Origin: Melastoma dodecandrum
Taxonomy: Eukaryota > Streptophyta > Magnoliopsida > Myrtales > Melastomataceae
Reading direction: 5' to 3'
Length of the DNA stretch: 64,000 bases
Assembly (NCBI GenBank): GCA_029817715.1
Contig: JARUPY010000538.1
Coordinates: forward strand, 3,596,001 to 3,660,000
Every line of letters begins with the position of its first letter. Within the stretch, counting starts at the first letter, position 1. Under the pieces are notes generated by a model. It had not been told where the DNA came from. It searched no databases and saw nothing but the letters and a program-made list of their open reading frames with translations. Position numbers and translations under genes: made by a program. Shown here piece after piece: positions 22,155-38,900 of this stretch.

Positions 22155-23379
22155 ATGGAGGGAAGAATGGGTTGGGTGGTTAAGGTCTCACTCTTGGTTG
22201 CGGTGGCGGGCTTGCTGCAGGGATCGGTGAACGCTCAGGGGACTGTGCATGTCGTTGGCGGTTCCCTCGGGTGGATCGTCCCTCCTGGCGGTCCGATTGC
22301 TTACTCAACCTGGGCTGCTAACCAGACCTTTGTCGTCGGGGATGTTCTCGGTAAAACACTTGCTTTGAGAATCTGCTACTTTTGAGTGGATGTTTGTTTC
22401 GCTGAGGATGAAATTGTGACCTTTCTTGGTTGCGGCTGCAGTGTTTAACTTTACGAACGGGAGCCATGATGTGGTCGAAGTGAGCAAGCCCGAGTTCGAT
22501 AGCTGCAACGCCACCAACTCTAACAACACCATCATGACCACGAGCCCTGCCAACTACACCTTGGACAGCGCCGGGTCCCGCTACTTCATCTGCACCTTCC
22601 AGCGCCACTGCTCGCTCGGCCAGAAGCTCGCCATCAACATCACCGCAACGTCCCCCTCCCCTGTTCTGGTCCCTGCACCCAGCCCCTCGATTGCCGAGGC
22701 GCCCAGCGACGCCCCGACAAGATCCCCGGTGACTTACACAGTTGGTGATGCTGCTGGGTGGAACGTGCTCGGGGGAGGAGCGACGCCGTATCAGCTGTGG
22801 GCCGCTAACAAGACCTTCATGGTCGGAGACACCTTGGGTGAGTGAGATTGAGAGTTGTTTCCCAAGCTAAGTTCGACCTCTGAAAGTTTTGACCGCTGAC
22901 GTGATTTGTTCGTCCGGGATTCCCCTGCAGTGTTCAACTTCGTCAACAGGACTCACGACGTCGCGGAGGTGAGCAAGGCCGCGTTCAACTCCTGCAACAC
23001 CAACACCACCATCTCCCTCTCCACGAATCCCCCCGTGAGGATCGTGCTCGCGACCCCTGGGGAGCACTACTACACCTGCACCTTCTCTGGCCACTGCTCG
23101 TTGGGCCAAAAGCTCGCCATCAACGTCATCAGGACATCCACTTCCGCCACCCCTCCATCATCAACCCCCGGAGCCACACCGCCCTCATCTCCTGGTGCCA
23201 CCCCGCCCTCATCATCGGCCACTCCTCCCCCACCGCCCTCATCTCCCACCACCCCAACAGGAACCCCAAGCACTCCCTCTCCTCCTCCTCCTCCTCCGGC
23301 GAGTTCGGCCTCGTCGTTGGGGATCACAGGGCTGACGGTTGCAGTACTGTCCATCGTCACCATGGCTTTGATGTACTAA
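22155..23379 (+). CDS. Two-domain phytocyanin retaining copper ligands, probable GPI-anchored
   Basis: Exons are 22155-22350, 22442-22837 and 22931-23379, giving 346 residues. Both introns are phase 1, at the same sites as in the paralogue at 10021-11147. Residues 1-27 are a signal peptide. Domain 1 is about 29-133 and domain 2 about 156-263. A long Pro/Ser/Thr arabinogalactan-like stretch (about 264-325) and a hydrophobic end (SLGITGLTVAVLSIVTMALM) support a GPI anchor. Both domains keep the blue-copper set: His in SHDVVEV and THDVAEV, Cys in RYFICTF and HYYTCTF, His in RHC and GHC, with Gln as axial ligand (SLGQKL), as in stellacyanin. It may bind two coppers at the cell surface. Neighbouring copies separated only by eIF1A and a transposon point to a tandem duplication. 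Confidence 0.9.
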
Positions 23380-23755
23380 ATTTAGTCGCAGCAGGGACTC
23401 CTCTGTCCAGACGATTAAATTTTCTATTACCACACACACTTTTTTGTTTTTTTTTTTTTAATTTCTGTATGGTATGATTTATCATCACATTTTGGATCAA
23501 TAAAATTTTCATTTATTAAGTTTTCTTAACACACATTATTCTTAAAAAATTCGTTAAGAAACAGTATTTCGTATTTATATAAAAGTGTTTTGGATGTGTT
23601 TTGCAATTGAAGTGAATTAAATAAATGATTTAATTAACTGAGACAAAAATCATACCTAATTGATATGAAAAAAACTATATAAGATAATAACGAGTTAAAA
23701 GTCATTTTACATATTAAAAATTTTATAAATGGATCGGGCCCCTCTAATGAAACCT
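23380..23755. other. AT-rich spacer
   Basis: 3' UTR and spacer. AATAAA-like sequence near 23498 could serve polyadenylation of phytocyanin 2. Nothing else was recognised. Confidence 0.5.
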
Positions 23756-23765
23756 AAAACCCTAA
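23756..23765 (+). promoter_or_regulatory. Telo-box in the CPN60 promoter
   Basis: AAAACCCTAA, 151 bp before the start codon. Telo-boxes are common in promoters of plant genes for protein synthesis and organelle biogenesis. A GA-rich run (23860-23886) follows in the leader. Confidence 0.5.
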
Positions 23766-23915
23766 TGTGCATAAACCCTGACATTGTCCACCGGTTTCTA
23801 GAGCCTTCCTCCGCCTCTCTATATTCTCCAGCCCATCACGCCCCCCAGCCACACTCCCTAGAGAGAGAGAGGGGGGAGAGAGAGATTGGCAGCTGCAACC
23901 CGTCGTCTCGTCGTC

Positions 23916-27334
<3,419 letters not shown>

Positions 27335-27775
27335 AGTCCTTTCCTTCGGGATCTTTGCTGGGGCTTGCCCCCTTGAGTAGTTCTTTCTAGCTTTTCACAT
27401 CGGGAATGAGTTTTCCGCGCCCCCTGTGGCTGTAACGGATACGAGAGATTCGATTCATTATGTAGTCAGGTTCCAGCATAAACTGAGAACAGAAAATTCA
27501 GTTTTCTTGATCTCTCTTGTAACCTCTCTCTTGATTAAATTGAAGTCGGCAACGGCCATGTTACTCTGATTTTCGGTCATGTGTCTCGTCTTTCAATCGA
27601 TTCCTTATTTGGGCCTTAGGTGGGCCCAACTTTATGATGTAAATATCATCTTACTGTTGTTCACGTGAGGACCAAATTGAATCTCTTTTACAAGTACGGG
27701 ACAATTTGGTTCCTCTTGAAAGAAATTGGGCTCAAACAAAAGGCGGAGAACAACGGCAGTGGGGACGGGATCGGT

Positions 27776-28345
27776 GATGGCTCTGTAGTCGTTGTTCCCG
27801 CCGGAGGAGGCTCACAAGGCAGCGAGGCGAGTGGAGGACGCCATCGCTGAGAGGCAGAAGGAGGTGGAGCGGCTGAAGGAGTTCTTCGCCGACACGACAC
27901 CCTCATCGGTCTAGTCCAAAAGCTCCCCGACGAGCTCCACCACGACATCATGGCGAGTTTTGGATTGTTGTTTTCTCTTCGCGGTCTCGCTTGCGCTTGT
28001 GTTTGTTGACGATTTGTTTCTCTGCAGGTTCCTTTTGGCAAAATCGACCTTCTTCCCGGGTCAGTTAGTCCACACAAACGAGTTTTTGGTACGGAATTTT
28101 GTTTTTCTTGGAGCAGTTGTTTGTGTTTGTTGTCGGAGTCGAAGTGCATTATCAATTTGCGTGACAATTTCCTAAGGTGCTGTGAGGCGAGGAATATTAG
28201 GCGGAGAGGACCTCGAAGCAGACTGTTGAGATCTTGAAGAGAAGAAGGAAAGCCCTGGATGCAAACGTCCAGTCACTCAAGTCCATGATAGAGGACCTCA
28301 TCAGGCTGACGTTTCCTTCTTCGACAGTACGGCCGCCGAAGTAGC
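27776..28345 (+). pseudogene. URI / RPB5-mediating prefoldin-like pseudogene (N-terminal part)
   Basis: Fragments read RRVEDAIAERQKEVERLKEF (27820-27880), then in another frame TTLIGLVQKLPDELHHDIM (about 27893-27950). After an intron come FFPGQLVHTNEFLV (about 28050-28091), and ERTSKQTVEILKRR then LDANVQSLKSMIEDL (28206-28303). This order matches the prefoldin domain of the plant URI homologue (At1g03760 type, from memory), which works in prefoldin-like/R2TP chaperone assembly. The copy is broken by a stop before SLFPPEEA, a frameshift before TTLIG, another in VPFG, and a TAG before AERTSK. The intron's donor reads GCGAGT instead of GTGAGT. The C-terminal half is absent. It retains an intron, so it is a decayed gene rather than a retrocopy. 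Confidence 0.75.
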
Positions 28346-30544
28346 GGCACGTTTTCAGCCATCATTTTTATGAGTTGCCTCTGGTTCCCAAGATGTGGTT
28401 GTCAGGAGGATTATTCCCCAAGTCTCATCCTCGTGAAATGCTGGGCTCTTTCTGATGAAGATGGACATTCAAAACAGGGAAGCTCTTTGATTCAAGGCCA
28501 TCTGGCACCACGATAGACATTCATCCGGTAGCTAGTAGTTTCTTTCCTGTTAATATGAAAAGAATCGTCCCAGTTCTCAACCTTCGAACAAAATTTTGAT
28601 GACATGTTTTACTAAGTGATTGGCACAAGCCTTCTCATCTTTTTTTTAGTATGTTAAATATTATTAAATGGCTGTGCGTTTGGTAAGGGCTGAAATAGAT
28701 CATTTTGCCGGCTTCCACGGAAAATGCGCTCTGACGCAATTTCACTTCTTTTAATCCATCTTTTTTCTTCCATTTTTAGTTCCTTTCTTTAATAGTAATA
28801 ATAATAATAATAATAATAATATATTCTTCACCCTAAATCCAAAATTATAAATCTAAAACATTAAATTCAAAGTGTTAAATCTAAAATATTTAAAGTTAAA
28901 TCTAAATTATAAATTCAAAATATTAAATCCGAAATGTTAAATATTAAACCATAAACCTTAAGTTTTTAAATATTAGACCTTATTAAACCCTAAATGTTAA
29001 ACTAACGATTAGATCTTAATAAATATTAAAATATTAAATAATTTTATAATACTAGAAATAATACTCATGATTGGATTAAAAAAGAGAAAATTCATGAAAT
29101 AAATATTCTCTATTTTTTTATGAAATGAAGATGATACAAATTCAGTGATTTGGGGGATGGGTGGTAATAAGTCTAAAGTTTCAATTGTCAGTCGGTTGTT
29201 ATTATACTTCTGATCAGGTTATTCGTCTAAATTTTAGTGTTGCTTTGCATTAAGACATATCTGTAGCAATTATCAGGTTGTTCATTGGGCTAGTTTTGTC
29301 TGATCTAAGAGCATCATGCTATACACTTTCGACGGGGGAGGCTATACATTTCTGACATGCTATTTAATCTCGGGGTTTTGTCATCATCTACATGTGCACT
29401 TTGTGGTTCGATGTGAGAGAGATTAGACCACATTTTCTTCGCATGCAGCTACTCAGCGGAGGTTCGGTTGTATACATTTTCTTACTGAGTTGTTGTTCTC
29501 GCCGACTGGAGTCACACTTCAGACGCGTTTGTCTTTTGTCCGGATATTAGAAGAATGCATTTATTACCGAATAGAGCGGAACAAGTTCAGGATTGACGAG
29601 CGTTTATTGAGTCCTATGACACTTACCTTATTTATTCTTTCGTCGCTGCCTCGGACGGATCGTGATTTTTTTATTTAATTATGTATTATTGGTGTACATA
29701 ATTATGGTGTTGCGTTTTGATTTTCGAGGTATGCTTCCGTGCACATACTATTTTTGGTTATATATTATTACTTATAAAAAAAGTCTAAAGTTTAGTTTTA
29801 GGTTTAATGTCGTTAAAAAAGATTCCTTAAGAACAAAAGGAGGAACTCCTTTTTGTCGTGACTTAACTGGTTTTTCTGTCCCAATCCTTTTGGTTGGTTG
29901 GCGGGCGGGCAGGTGGGTCTTCTTCCTGTTCTTCACTGGGGGAGGAGAGGGAGGAAGCCCTGCGCAATCATCACTCACTAGATAATAACTGGGGTTTTTT
30001 ATTTGTCCATCCCCCGTAGTTGTTAATAAAGAAAAAAGCTCGGAACTTTCCACTGATTGGGTCATTTCCCTGGTCTTCTTATTGTTCTTCTCCTCTTATC
30101 ATCAGCTCATCCTCTCGGGTCAACTTGTCCCGGGATCTCCCTTCTTTTTTCTTTCTTTCCGATGACGATGGTGAGCTAGTTTACCTTCAATCTTAATTCG
30201 TAGTTGGGGGGGGGGGGGGAATGGGTTCTTGGGTTCGGTTGATTTTGTCGAATCGGGGGCGATCGTCGTTGCCCTGTTGCTGTCGCTCCTCCCTCTGGAT
30301 AGACTTCGAGCGCAGGCCTCTGGTTTCGCGTCTGCTCGCTGCTGTGGTTTTGGATTTTCGAGAGGTACGAGGGTGATCGTTGATTCACAGTATAAGTTGA
30401 TCTTGGGATTTTGGCCGTTGGTGTGGATTTGGATTGATTTATGTTGGGGCAGTTGATGTTCTTGGTGGCTATGGAATAAGGAAGTTGCCGCAGAGTGATT
30501 TTTCTGGAAAATCTAGCGTCCGCCCGGCTAGCGACTAGAGAGAG
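28346..30544. other. Intergenic, AT-rich, with CCCTAAA-like and AAT repeats
   Basis: No gene was recognised. 28835-29035 is a degenerate series of (C)CTAAAT / TTAAA units, and 28796-28822 is a trinucleotide repeat. A G run lies near 30207-30219. 30160-30490 may be the former leader and first intron of the CRCK-type pseudogene. Confidence 0.45.
28796..28822. repeat. AAT trinucleotide microsatellite
   Basis: About nine uninterrupted AAT units. Confidence 0.9.
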
Positions 30545-32432
30545 GGTGAGCATGATTACCATTCCCTTGTTACCCCCTTGGTCGTCAGCGTGCTTCTACC
30601 TGGGACTTTCATCGCTTTCTGCGCCGTGTTCTGTGCTTGGTTTCGTAAGAGACGGCAACCGACTGCTCATACTGTCCTTCCCAAGGACATGCCTTCTGGT
30701 GAGGGACTCCACCCGATGAATCATTAGTTTGCTGAAACCATGCGTGCCCTTTTATTGAGATGCGATCGTTTTTTGTTGCAATGGATTCCAGCCTGTCCTT
30801 CGACTCTGGCCACGGACAAGGTTTTCTTGAACTAGAAGTATATGGGAAGTCCACTTCGACAGCCGCCTGGAAGCCCGCTTCATCTTGCACCTGGGAGTCC
30901 GCTTTGAGTTCCACCCAGCCCCCTACGTGTACCTCTGAGTCTGAGGTTTTCGATGTCCCCACGGCTCACTAGAGCTGGATCAGTACATCTTAACTACAAC
31001 CAGGTGGTGAAATTCACTCAAAATTTCGCACCTGCTTTGAGGATCGGGAAGGGAGGGTTCGGAACCGTATGTAAGGCTCAGCTAGAGGATGGCAGGGTTG
31101 TTGCCATCAAATGAGCGAAGAAGGTGAGGACTCCGAACGCATGGCTCCGGTTCATCACATAGTAAATCTTAGGTTGCTTTCTTTTAACTCGGAATCAATT
31201 CACAGGAATATTTCAAAGGCCTTCGCACTGAATTCAGCACCGAAGTTGAACTACTTGCTAAGATAGATCATCGCAATCTGGTGAAGCTTCTTGGCTATGT
31301 CGGCCATGGAGATGACCGCTTTATCATCACCGACTATGTACCAAATGGAACACTGAGGGAGCATTTGGACAGTTAGATTGTCGGCTTTCCATATTCGACT
31401 AGCATGGTTTGTTATGATTGGATGCACCAACTTACTTAGGCTTTCATTGCAGGTTCTCGCGGCAGTTTGCTAGAATTTAACCAGAGACTTGAGATCGCCA
31501 TCGACATTGCTCACGGTCTGACTTATCTTCATTCATATGCAGGTGAGAATTGCAGCTTCATGGCTTCCTTCGCATGATTCGCATTTTCAAAGCTCTCATT
31601 TGGAATAATCTGACTGTCGCAACTTTTGGTAGAACCATTACCATTTATACCGAATTCCCTGATAAATGCAATAGCAATGTTTACTTCTGTCTGCAACATC
31701 TCAACTTCTCTATATCACGTGGCCGCCACATGTAGATTATTTGAAACTCGATGGTCCTGTAAGGCTCACATATGCTGCAGATTTTTACTGTCAGCCGAGA
31801 TTGTAAGAGTGTTCCGTTGTTTTCTTTGTTCCTCTAACAGAGAGACAAATCATCCATCGAGACGTCAAGTCATCAAACATTCTTCTGACCGACAGCATGA
31901 GGGCGAAGGTGGCTGACTTCGGATTAGCGAGTCTGGGCGAAGCAGATAATGGCCATACCCCTGTCAAAACCAACATAAAAGGAATGGTCGGCTACCTAGA
32001 TCCAGAGTACATGAGGACCTATCACCTAACAACCAGGAGCGACGTCTAATCTTTTGGAGTTCTGCTCACTGAAATGTTGACGGGCCGCCGCGCCGTCGAA
32101 CCAAAGAGACCCCCCGAGGAACGAGTGACCGTCCCTTGGGTACGGTTGTTTTTGGATCTCGAAATCATTTATCTCAATAAACCCATCTATCGAGTGATGG
32201 CACACATCCTTTCCAACAACAGGCATTCAAGAAGTTCGACGCTGGACAAGCGGCTGAACTCCTCGATCCTGTGTTGGAAGAAAGGATTGATACAAGCATA
32301 TTGATGAGGATTTTCGGACTGGCGATGCTATGTGCTGCCCCGGTAAGATCTGATCGGCCGGAAATGAGATCAGTTGGAGAGCAGTTGTGGACGATAAGAG
32401 CAGATTATCTCAGGACATCAGGGAGTGGCTAG
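30545..32432 (+). pseudogene. CRCK3-like calmodulin-binding receptor-like kinase pseudogene
   Basis: A transmembrane segment (FIAFCAVFCAWFRKRRQ, 30605-30655) ends at a GT donor after 30698. Further exons are about 30795-31123, 31206-31371, 31453-31542, 31841-32139 and 32223-32432. The kinase domain is well preserved: GKGGFGTV loop, VVAIK lysine, [13 protein letters not shown] catalytic loop, [16 protein letters not shown] and SVGEQLW near the C-terminus. Two nonsense changes kill it: TGA at 31112-31114 directly after the VAIK lysine, and TAA at 32047-32049 replacing the Tyr of SDVYSFG. Upstream coding sequence is also out of frame between the transmembrane part and the kinase. Functional CRCKs phosphorylate targets in calcium/calmodulin-linked immune and stress signalling. 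Splice sites remain, so this is a young pseudogene. Confidence 0.83.
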
Positions 32433-32928
32433 TAAAGGAAGTCGACGATAAGCAATCGCATCATGTATCAGTTTGTAAGTATTTTTTTTTTCTCTCTTCT
32501 TTCTCCCCTTCATCACCACTTTATGTGAATTGAGCCTTGTAACAACACGTGATCGAGAGTACATAGGATTGGTAAGAATATTGATAGAGGTCTTGGATAA
32601 AAGGGGTCGTCCATGGGGGTTCAGACATGCAAGAAAAGGAAGGGTAAACCATTAATTCACAAGACAATGTCCTTTATGAACAAATGCAGGATGCATAAAC
32701 AATTTGTCTGAAGCTATGATCCATACAAGCTGGAGCAGCTCTACAAAAGATACAAGCAAAATCTGATATTCCCCCGAATGCACAAACCTCATTGCCTCGG
32801 CCTGACATTGTTAACATCTGATGGTCCCGAGGGTCTTGGGAAGATCCTCAGAAGATCGTGGCTTAAGAAGATCCTCATGGCAGATCATGTCTTCCCAGAG
32901 AAAGATGTGAAGTCTTTGTCGAAGAATT
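32433..32928. other. Spacer between convergent CRCK pseudogene and CLC-g
   Basis: Probably the 3' UTRs of both genes. No other coding sequence was recognised. Confidence 0.5.
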
Positions 32929-35900
32929 CTAGAAAATTCCATAGAAACGAGGTAACTTCAACCTCAACCTCTTCCATCTTCCCCTCGCCAGATTTGGATG
33001 CAAGGCCAATATGTGCTCTTCCATAAAATCATGTCTCGTCAAAATTCCCACTACCAGTGATCTCTGTAGTAAAAAGGAGATGAACAGTTCAGATGCGTCT
33101 GTGCTGATATAAACATACCATAAGATTTCTTTGATAAGTTTCGCAAAACTGCTACTATGACTAGTGACTAAATAAACAAGTGACTTCAATCCATCCAGAA
33201 AAATTGATAGAACAAATACTACATCAGAGACGAGGGGAATTTCAAACACCATGGCAACATATCAAGCGAAACTCTGGGCTGAGTTTCAAAATCGCTAATA
33301 ACTTAGAAGGGAAAATCTACTAAATGTTTAAAAATCTGAAGACAGTTAAATCTGATCATAGAATTTCATTCAAAGTCCGCAGATCGACATTGAGTGATCT
33401 TTCAGGACAAGTTGCGTGTAGAATAAGGTGATAGTAGAGCAAACAGAAGGCAAGTAATAAAGAGCAACTCGACAGGTCAGGTTTGGTTTGGTGTGCTTTA
33501 TACAATATATGGCTCAAAACAAACATAACCGAGTTTCTACGTTGATGTTATGTTTGCACAAAGGTGTCCATGACCTTTTATTCTTTTGTTACTCAGCGCA
33601 TCATTACCATTTTTGCCTACTTGCCGCCAATTCTGGCTAATATTTAAAAGCATCAGCAGAAACAACACAGAATCTCATGGCAGTACAGTGAGCTTACACC
33701 GGAGATCTTAGGTATCACCAGCAGATGTCTCAAGCCAACATCCCGGAAAAGCGCGAGGGCTTTTGCTAGAGACGCTGTTTCCACTACTGTGTAAGGAGAG
33801 GCATTACTGAAGGGATGGAGATCAACATACATGTCCATCTCAGCCTCTGTCAACTCTACATCATCAATATCTGCTATATGACCAGAACCTCTTTTGGCAA
33901 AGTCTTCGGCAGAAATTTGTTCAAAAGCATCGATACTCGTTAGAACAGGCTCAGCCGAAAATACCTTCTTCTTTAATAGTTCAACAAGATGTGCCCGAAG
34001 AATCAGACCATAGAGAACCGGAGTTTCACTAATAGGAGGATCATCCACTACAGGAAACCCGTTGTGTCTTGTCGTTCTAAGGACGTGGACAACATTTTTT
34101 ACCTTCTCAATACCATTAAAGAGCTGAAGCGGCCCGCTCACCACGTCGCTTACGGTTAGTTGCCTCATGTATGGCTCCGCGTGAGTTTCCAGGTAAGGAA
34201 ACCCTTTTGCCTTCATTATGAGGTCATATATGTTTCCATTGAAAGCATCCGCTACTGTTTTAGAAACCAGGAGGACTAACATCATCAGGGGCAATAATAG
34301 CAAATTATTGGTCAGCTCCAAAAGAATTACACACATAGAAACTGTCATCCTCATGGTTCCTCCAAGAAGTGAAGCAGCACCTAGCACGGCAAATAGGCCG
34401 TGATCTAAGTTAGAATAAGTACTGAACACCATTCCAACGAACCGGCCATATGCTGCACCTGTCGCAATTACAGGAACAAAGAGGCCGGCAGGGACCACGA
34501 TTCCAGAACTGAATATACTAAGGAGATACGCAGCAACAAAAAATATAATAAAGCTTGAATACTGGAATTCAGTGTCCGTGCTCTTGCTGAAAAGGTTGCG
34601 TATGGTATCATCATTTGTGTTAAAGATGAGGCTAGCAAGATCGTTGTACTCATGGGGAGGACATTGAAACTTCTTGTAGTTACCAGATCTTCCTATGGTA
34701 GGACAGGCTTCTCCAGCATCAATTGGACAAGGTCGACATGCTGCAAGCCAGGGTAGTCCAAACAAGAGACAGGAGGTGAAAATTGATACAACGCAAACAA
34801 GAAAGATTTTCCAGAAAACCCCGTTCCTGAAAATGAGAAGCCACCACAATGAAAGGTTAATCAATAATTCCCACCAAAGAAGTCAATAAAGACAACATAC
34901 CGATGGAAGGAAGTGCATTGAGCTTACTCATTAATAATGCTGTAAACCCGCATAACCTTCATCAAGAGAAAATTATATAAGCTGCCCAACAATCCTCCGA
35001 TGACACCAAGGAGAAGTACTGGAGGTACATCATAGAGGTGATATATGACATTATTTGAAGAAACGTCAAACATTATCAGACCCCCCTTGCCAAATAGCCC
35101 ACACTTCCCCGATTGGCAAACGTCTATGAGGGCCCGAAGGACAAGCGCCACCGTAGCTGTTGTGAAGAACGCTCGCCAGATAAGAGCAGTTCGCCACCTG
35201 CAGACCAAACAGAAATATGATTTGCCATTGAGGACAAGTAAGATATGTTTTACAACAGGGATGTTGCCAATACCGAAAATTGTAGCTAGGTTGTGATAAT
35301 ATCCAGACATTCAGAAAAATCACCAAACTTAAATGTTTTAGTGCATTCTGAGTAGAATTATCCAACCAAGAAACTAACATCTAGTCAATTCATCTCCGAC
35401 ACCTTCCAAAATCTCACAGTATTGAAGAAAATACGGAAAATGAATAGCAGAACATCAATAATGTAAAACTCAAATGAAGGTTTTCTGAAATTTGTCATTA
35501 TTTGCTCAACCAGATGGACCCTCTCTCTAGAGTTTCTCACCCTAAAAACCTCCCCACCGAAAACACTACCTCCAAACTACCCGACACATCCAACCCCATT
35601 CACCACTGTCCAAAAGAACCATCAACCCATTCGGAAAACCCACTACAAAATCTCTCCTACAAGGCGGCGCTGATAGGATGCCCAACACCCAACAACATAA
35701 CACAGTTCGAGCAACCACCAACGAAGGATCAAGAACAGAAGGACACCAAGGAGCAATCTCAACAAAGCAATATACACGAGGATTCCCATAACGGCACAAA
35801 GGAAAACACAATAGTATTCACAAGAGAAGAGCTACTTCCTCGCTATGCAAGATGGAAGATGGCGATCATCGTCAAACCACTAGGATCAATCATAGAACCA

Positions 35901-38900
35901 GACACCCTGACGCAGAAGCTGCAGAGCATATGGAAAAGATGTCTAGCCTTCACCACTCACCAATTGGGAGCAGGTTTCCTATTGGTCAGACTCTTTAGAG
36001 AGAAAGACAAAGAGTTCATCCTGAACTCAGGCCCTTGGTCCATCAATGGCATTTTCCTAACCGTAAGGAATTGGGAACCACTATTCAGGCCAATGGATGC
36101 CAACATGGGCAAAGCCTTGGTATGGATCAGAATTATCAGATAGTGACAAAAACACATTTCTACACCTAGGAGACAGAGGTTCTGAAGTCCACAGCAAATT
36201 ATCTCACCAAGGCACAACGGAAAAAAGAAAGGATAGATATTAAAGACCTTCCTCTAGCAATACAAGACATACCACCGACCTCTACACCCCCCAAAATCAT
36301 CAACCCAAATCCTCTTTCGACACCATCCACATCCGCGAAACATCAGAACAAGAGGGCACAAACTCACAACATGGCAGAGCACCAGGAAGACACCATAATA
36401 CACCAGCAATTCTACCTCGAATAAATACAGTAGATGAAAAGCCAGAAGAGAAAGTCGCTCAACAGGATAAGATTGACAGAAGTCATACACATAACAAACA
36501 GACCACCACCAGCAGTCCTGGAAATCAACAACCTCCTAACAGCCATCAGGGAGAACATCAGGATGCAACTGCAAGAAGACATCCGAAACTGGAACCACCC
36601 GCTAAGAATCAAAGACCACTGCTGGCTACCTGTTTTCCTGCGGAACAACTCCTCCGGATCGCAGATACAGAGGATTCGAAGATTCCTAAACTTACAAGAA
36701 GCAACACAAGGAAGAAGGGGATATCTTATATCAGACCATTCAGACGATATTATCGAAGAAGAAGCAAATCACACCTACATTTGCGACACCCCACTGCTGA
36801 TTTGCGCAACGACACCCTCCCTCGTTGTGGAATTAGCACCACCACTACTGAACTGCTGTCTAAAAATCTCCAGGATACCGAGAGGAATAACAAGACCATA
36901 GAAAATTGTGGAGATGATCAAGCTGGAATGGGAGAGTTAGATGGAGCAACATCCCATCCTGGTTTTTGCTGAAACGGAAGTATTAGCTGGGACATTTCCT
37001 ACTCCCAACCAATCATGAAGATTCTAATATGGAATTGCAGGGGAGCATCGAACTCCAACTTCCTCCGACATTTCAAGGACCTCTATCAACATCACAAGCC
37101 TTCCATGTCGATAATCACTTAAACGAGGATATCCGGAGATACTGCAGCCGCAATCACCAACAACCTCCCGTACCGAGGACTCCTCTGCTCCAACTCCACC
37201 GGCTTTAGAGGAGGAATATGGATTCTGTGGGACCCAACTTATCTAGGACTTGAGGAGCTTGCTATAACAGAACAAGAGATCCATGCAGAGGTCAGATTTC
37301 CATCCTCACCTCCTTGGTTAATATCAGCTATCTATGCTAGTCCTAGGAGTAGGGAAAGAGAACTACTATGGAATAATTGTAGAACAATTGCGGATATCAT
37401 TGACCACCCTTGGCTGATGGCAGTATATTTCAATAGTATTCTAGAAGTAGATGACAAGATAGGAGGGAAAAATGTCTCAATAGCTCAAACTAGAAGCTTA
37501 GTGGACTGCCTAGACCATTGTGCAATGATAGACTTAGGATATACGGGTCCACGCACCACCTGGTGCAACCTAAGAAGCCAAGGGTGAATCTCACAAAGAC
37601 TAGATAGGGCAGTAGCAAACATGGAGTGGTTGAACCTCTACCCGGAAGCAACAGTCAGGCATCTACCTAGACTACATTCAGATCACAGACCTCTGCTAAT
37701 CGAACTCCAGAAACCCCAGCGCCACTACTTGCCACGACCATTCAGATTCCTAACAGCTTGGCTTACACTTGAAGATCTACCCCATGTAGTGACAGAAGGA
37801 TGGTGAGAGGGAGATAATGTGTATAGTGACGCGACAAAGTTATTCCGACAGAAAGTACATATCTGGAATAAAGAAACATTTGGGAATATATGGCACGAGA
37901 AAAGGAGACTACAGGCTCGAATAGGAGGAATTCAATCCTACTTAGAGAAAAGGGAATCAATCTACCTTAGAAGCCTGGAAAAAAACCTCATTAAAGAATA
38001 CAACACCATCCTGATGCAAGAAGAGCATCTATGGCATATGAAAGCAAGAGTCAATTGGATTGTAGAAGGGGAGAGAAACACCAAATACTTCCACTCCACT
38101 ACTCTAGCTAAGAGAAGAGCAAGCAGGATTCTGACACTTAAAATAGAGAACATCTGGATAGAGGAGCCTAACGAACTAGCCATGCATATCAGAGCAGCTT
38201 TCATGGACAGATACACTTCAAACCAACACAGCTCCCGACCACCTGACCTACAAAGCCCAATCCCTGGAATTCCAACAATAAACCCTTTCAGTCACACACT
38301 TATTTGACAAGACCATGTGAAGAAAAAGAACTTAAAGCAGCCCTCTACTCCCTAAATCCCACTAAAGCTCCAGGACCGGACGGACTGCATCCCATATTCT
38401 TCCAAAAATTCTGGGGAACCACCAAGGACTCACTGCTAGCACTGGCAAGAGTAACTTTCAGCAAATGGAAGATACCTAAAGAACTCGGAGACACATCCAT
38501 AATGCTTGTACCAAAAACTGCAACCCCGGAAACCATAAACCACCAAAGACCAATCTCCCTATGCAACACAACATACAAAGTCATTTCAAAGATCCTGGTA
38601 CAAAGACTAAGACCAATCATAACTGAAGTTGTGTCTCCCTATCAAAGCAGTTTCCTCTCGGGAAGAAGGGCAAGTGATAACTACATCATAGCACAAAAGC
38701 TCATACATACCTTCACAAACAAAAAGGGAAACAAGGGACTGCTAGCCGTCAAAGTCGATATGAGCAAAGCTTTCGACCAGCTAGAATGGAACTTCATCCA
38801 TGGAATCCTTAATTTTTTCAACTTCCCCAAGGAAATGACTAAGTTGATACTGAGTTACATATCTACTGCCAATTACAGCATTCTGCTCAATGGGGGTCAA

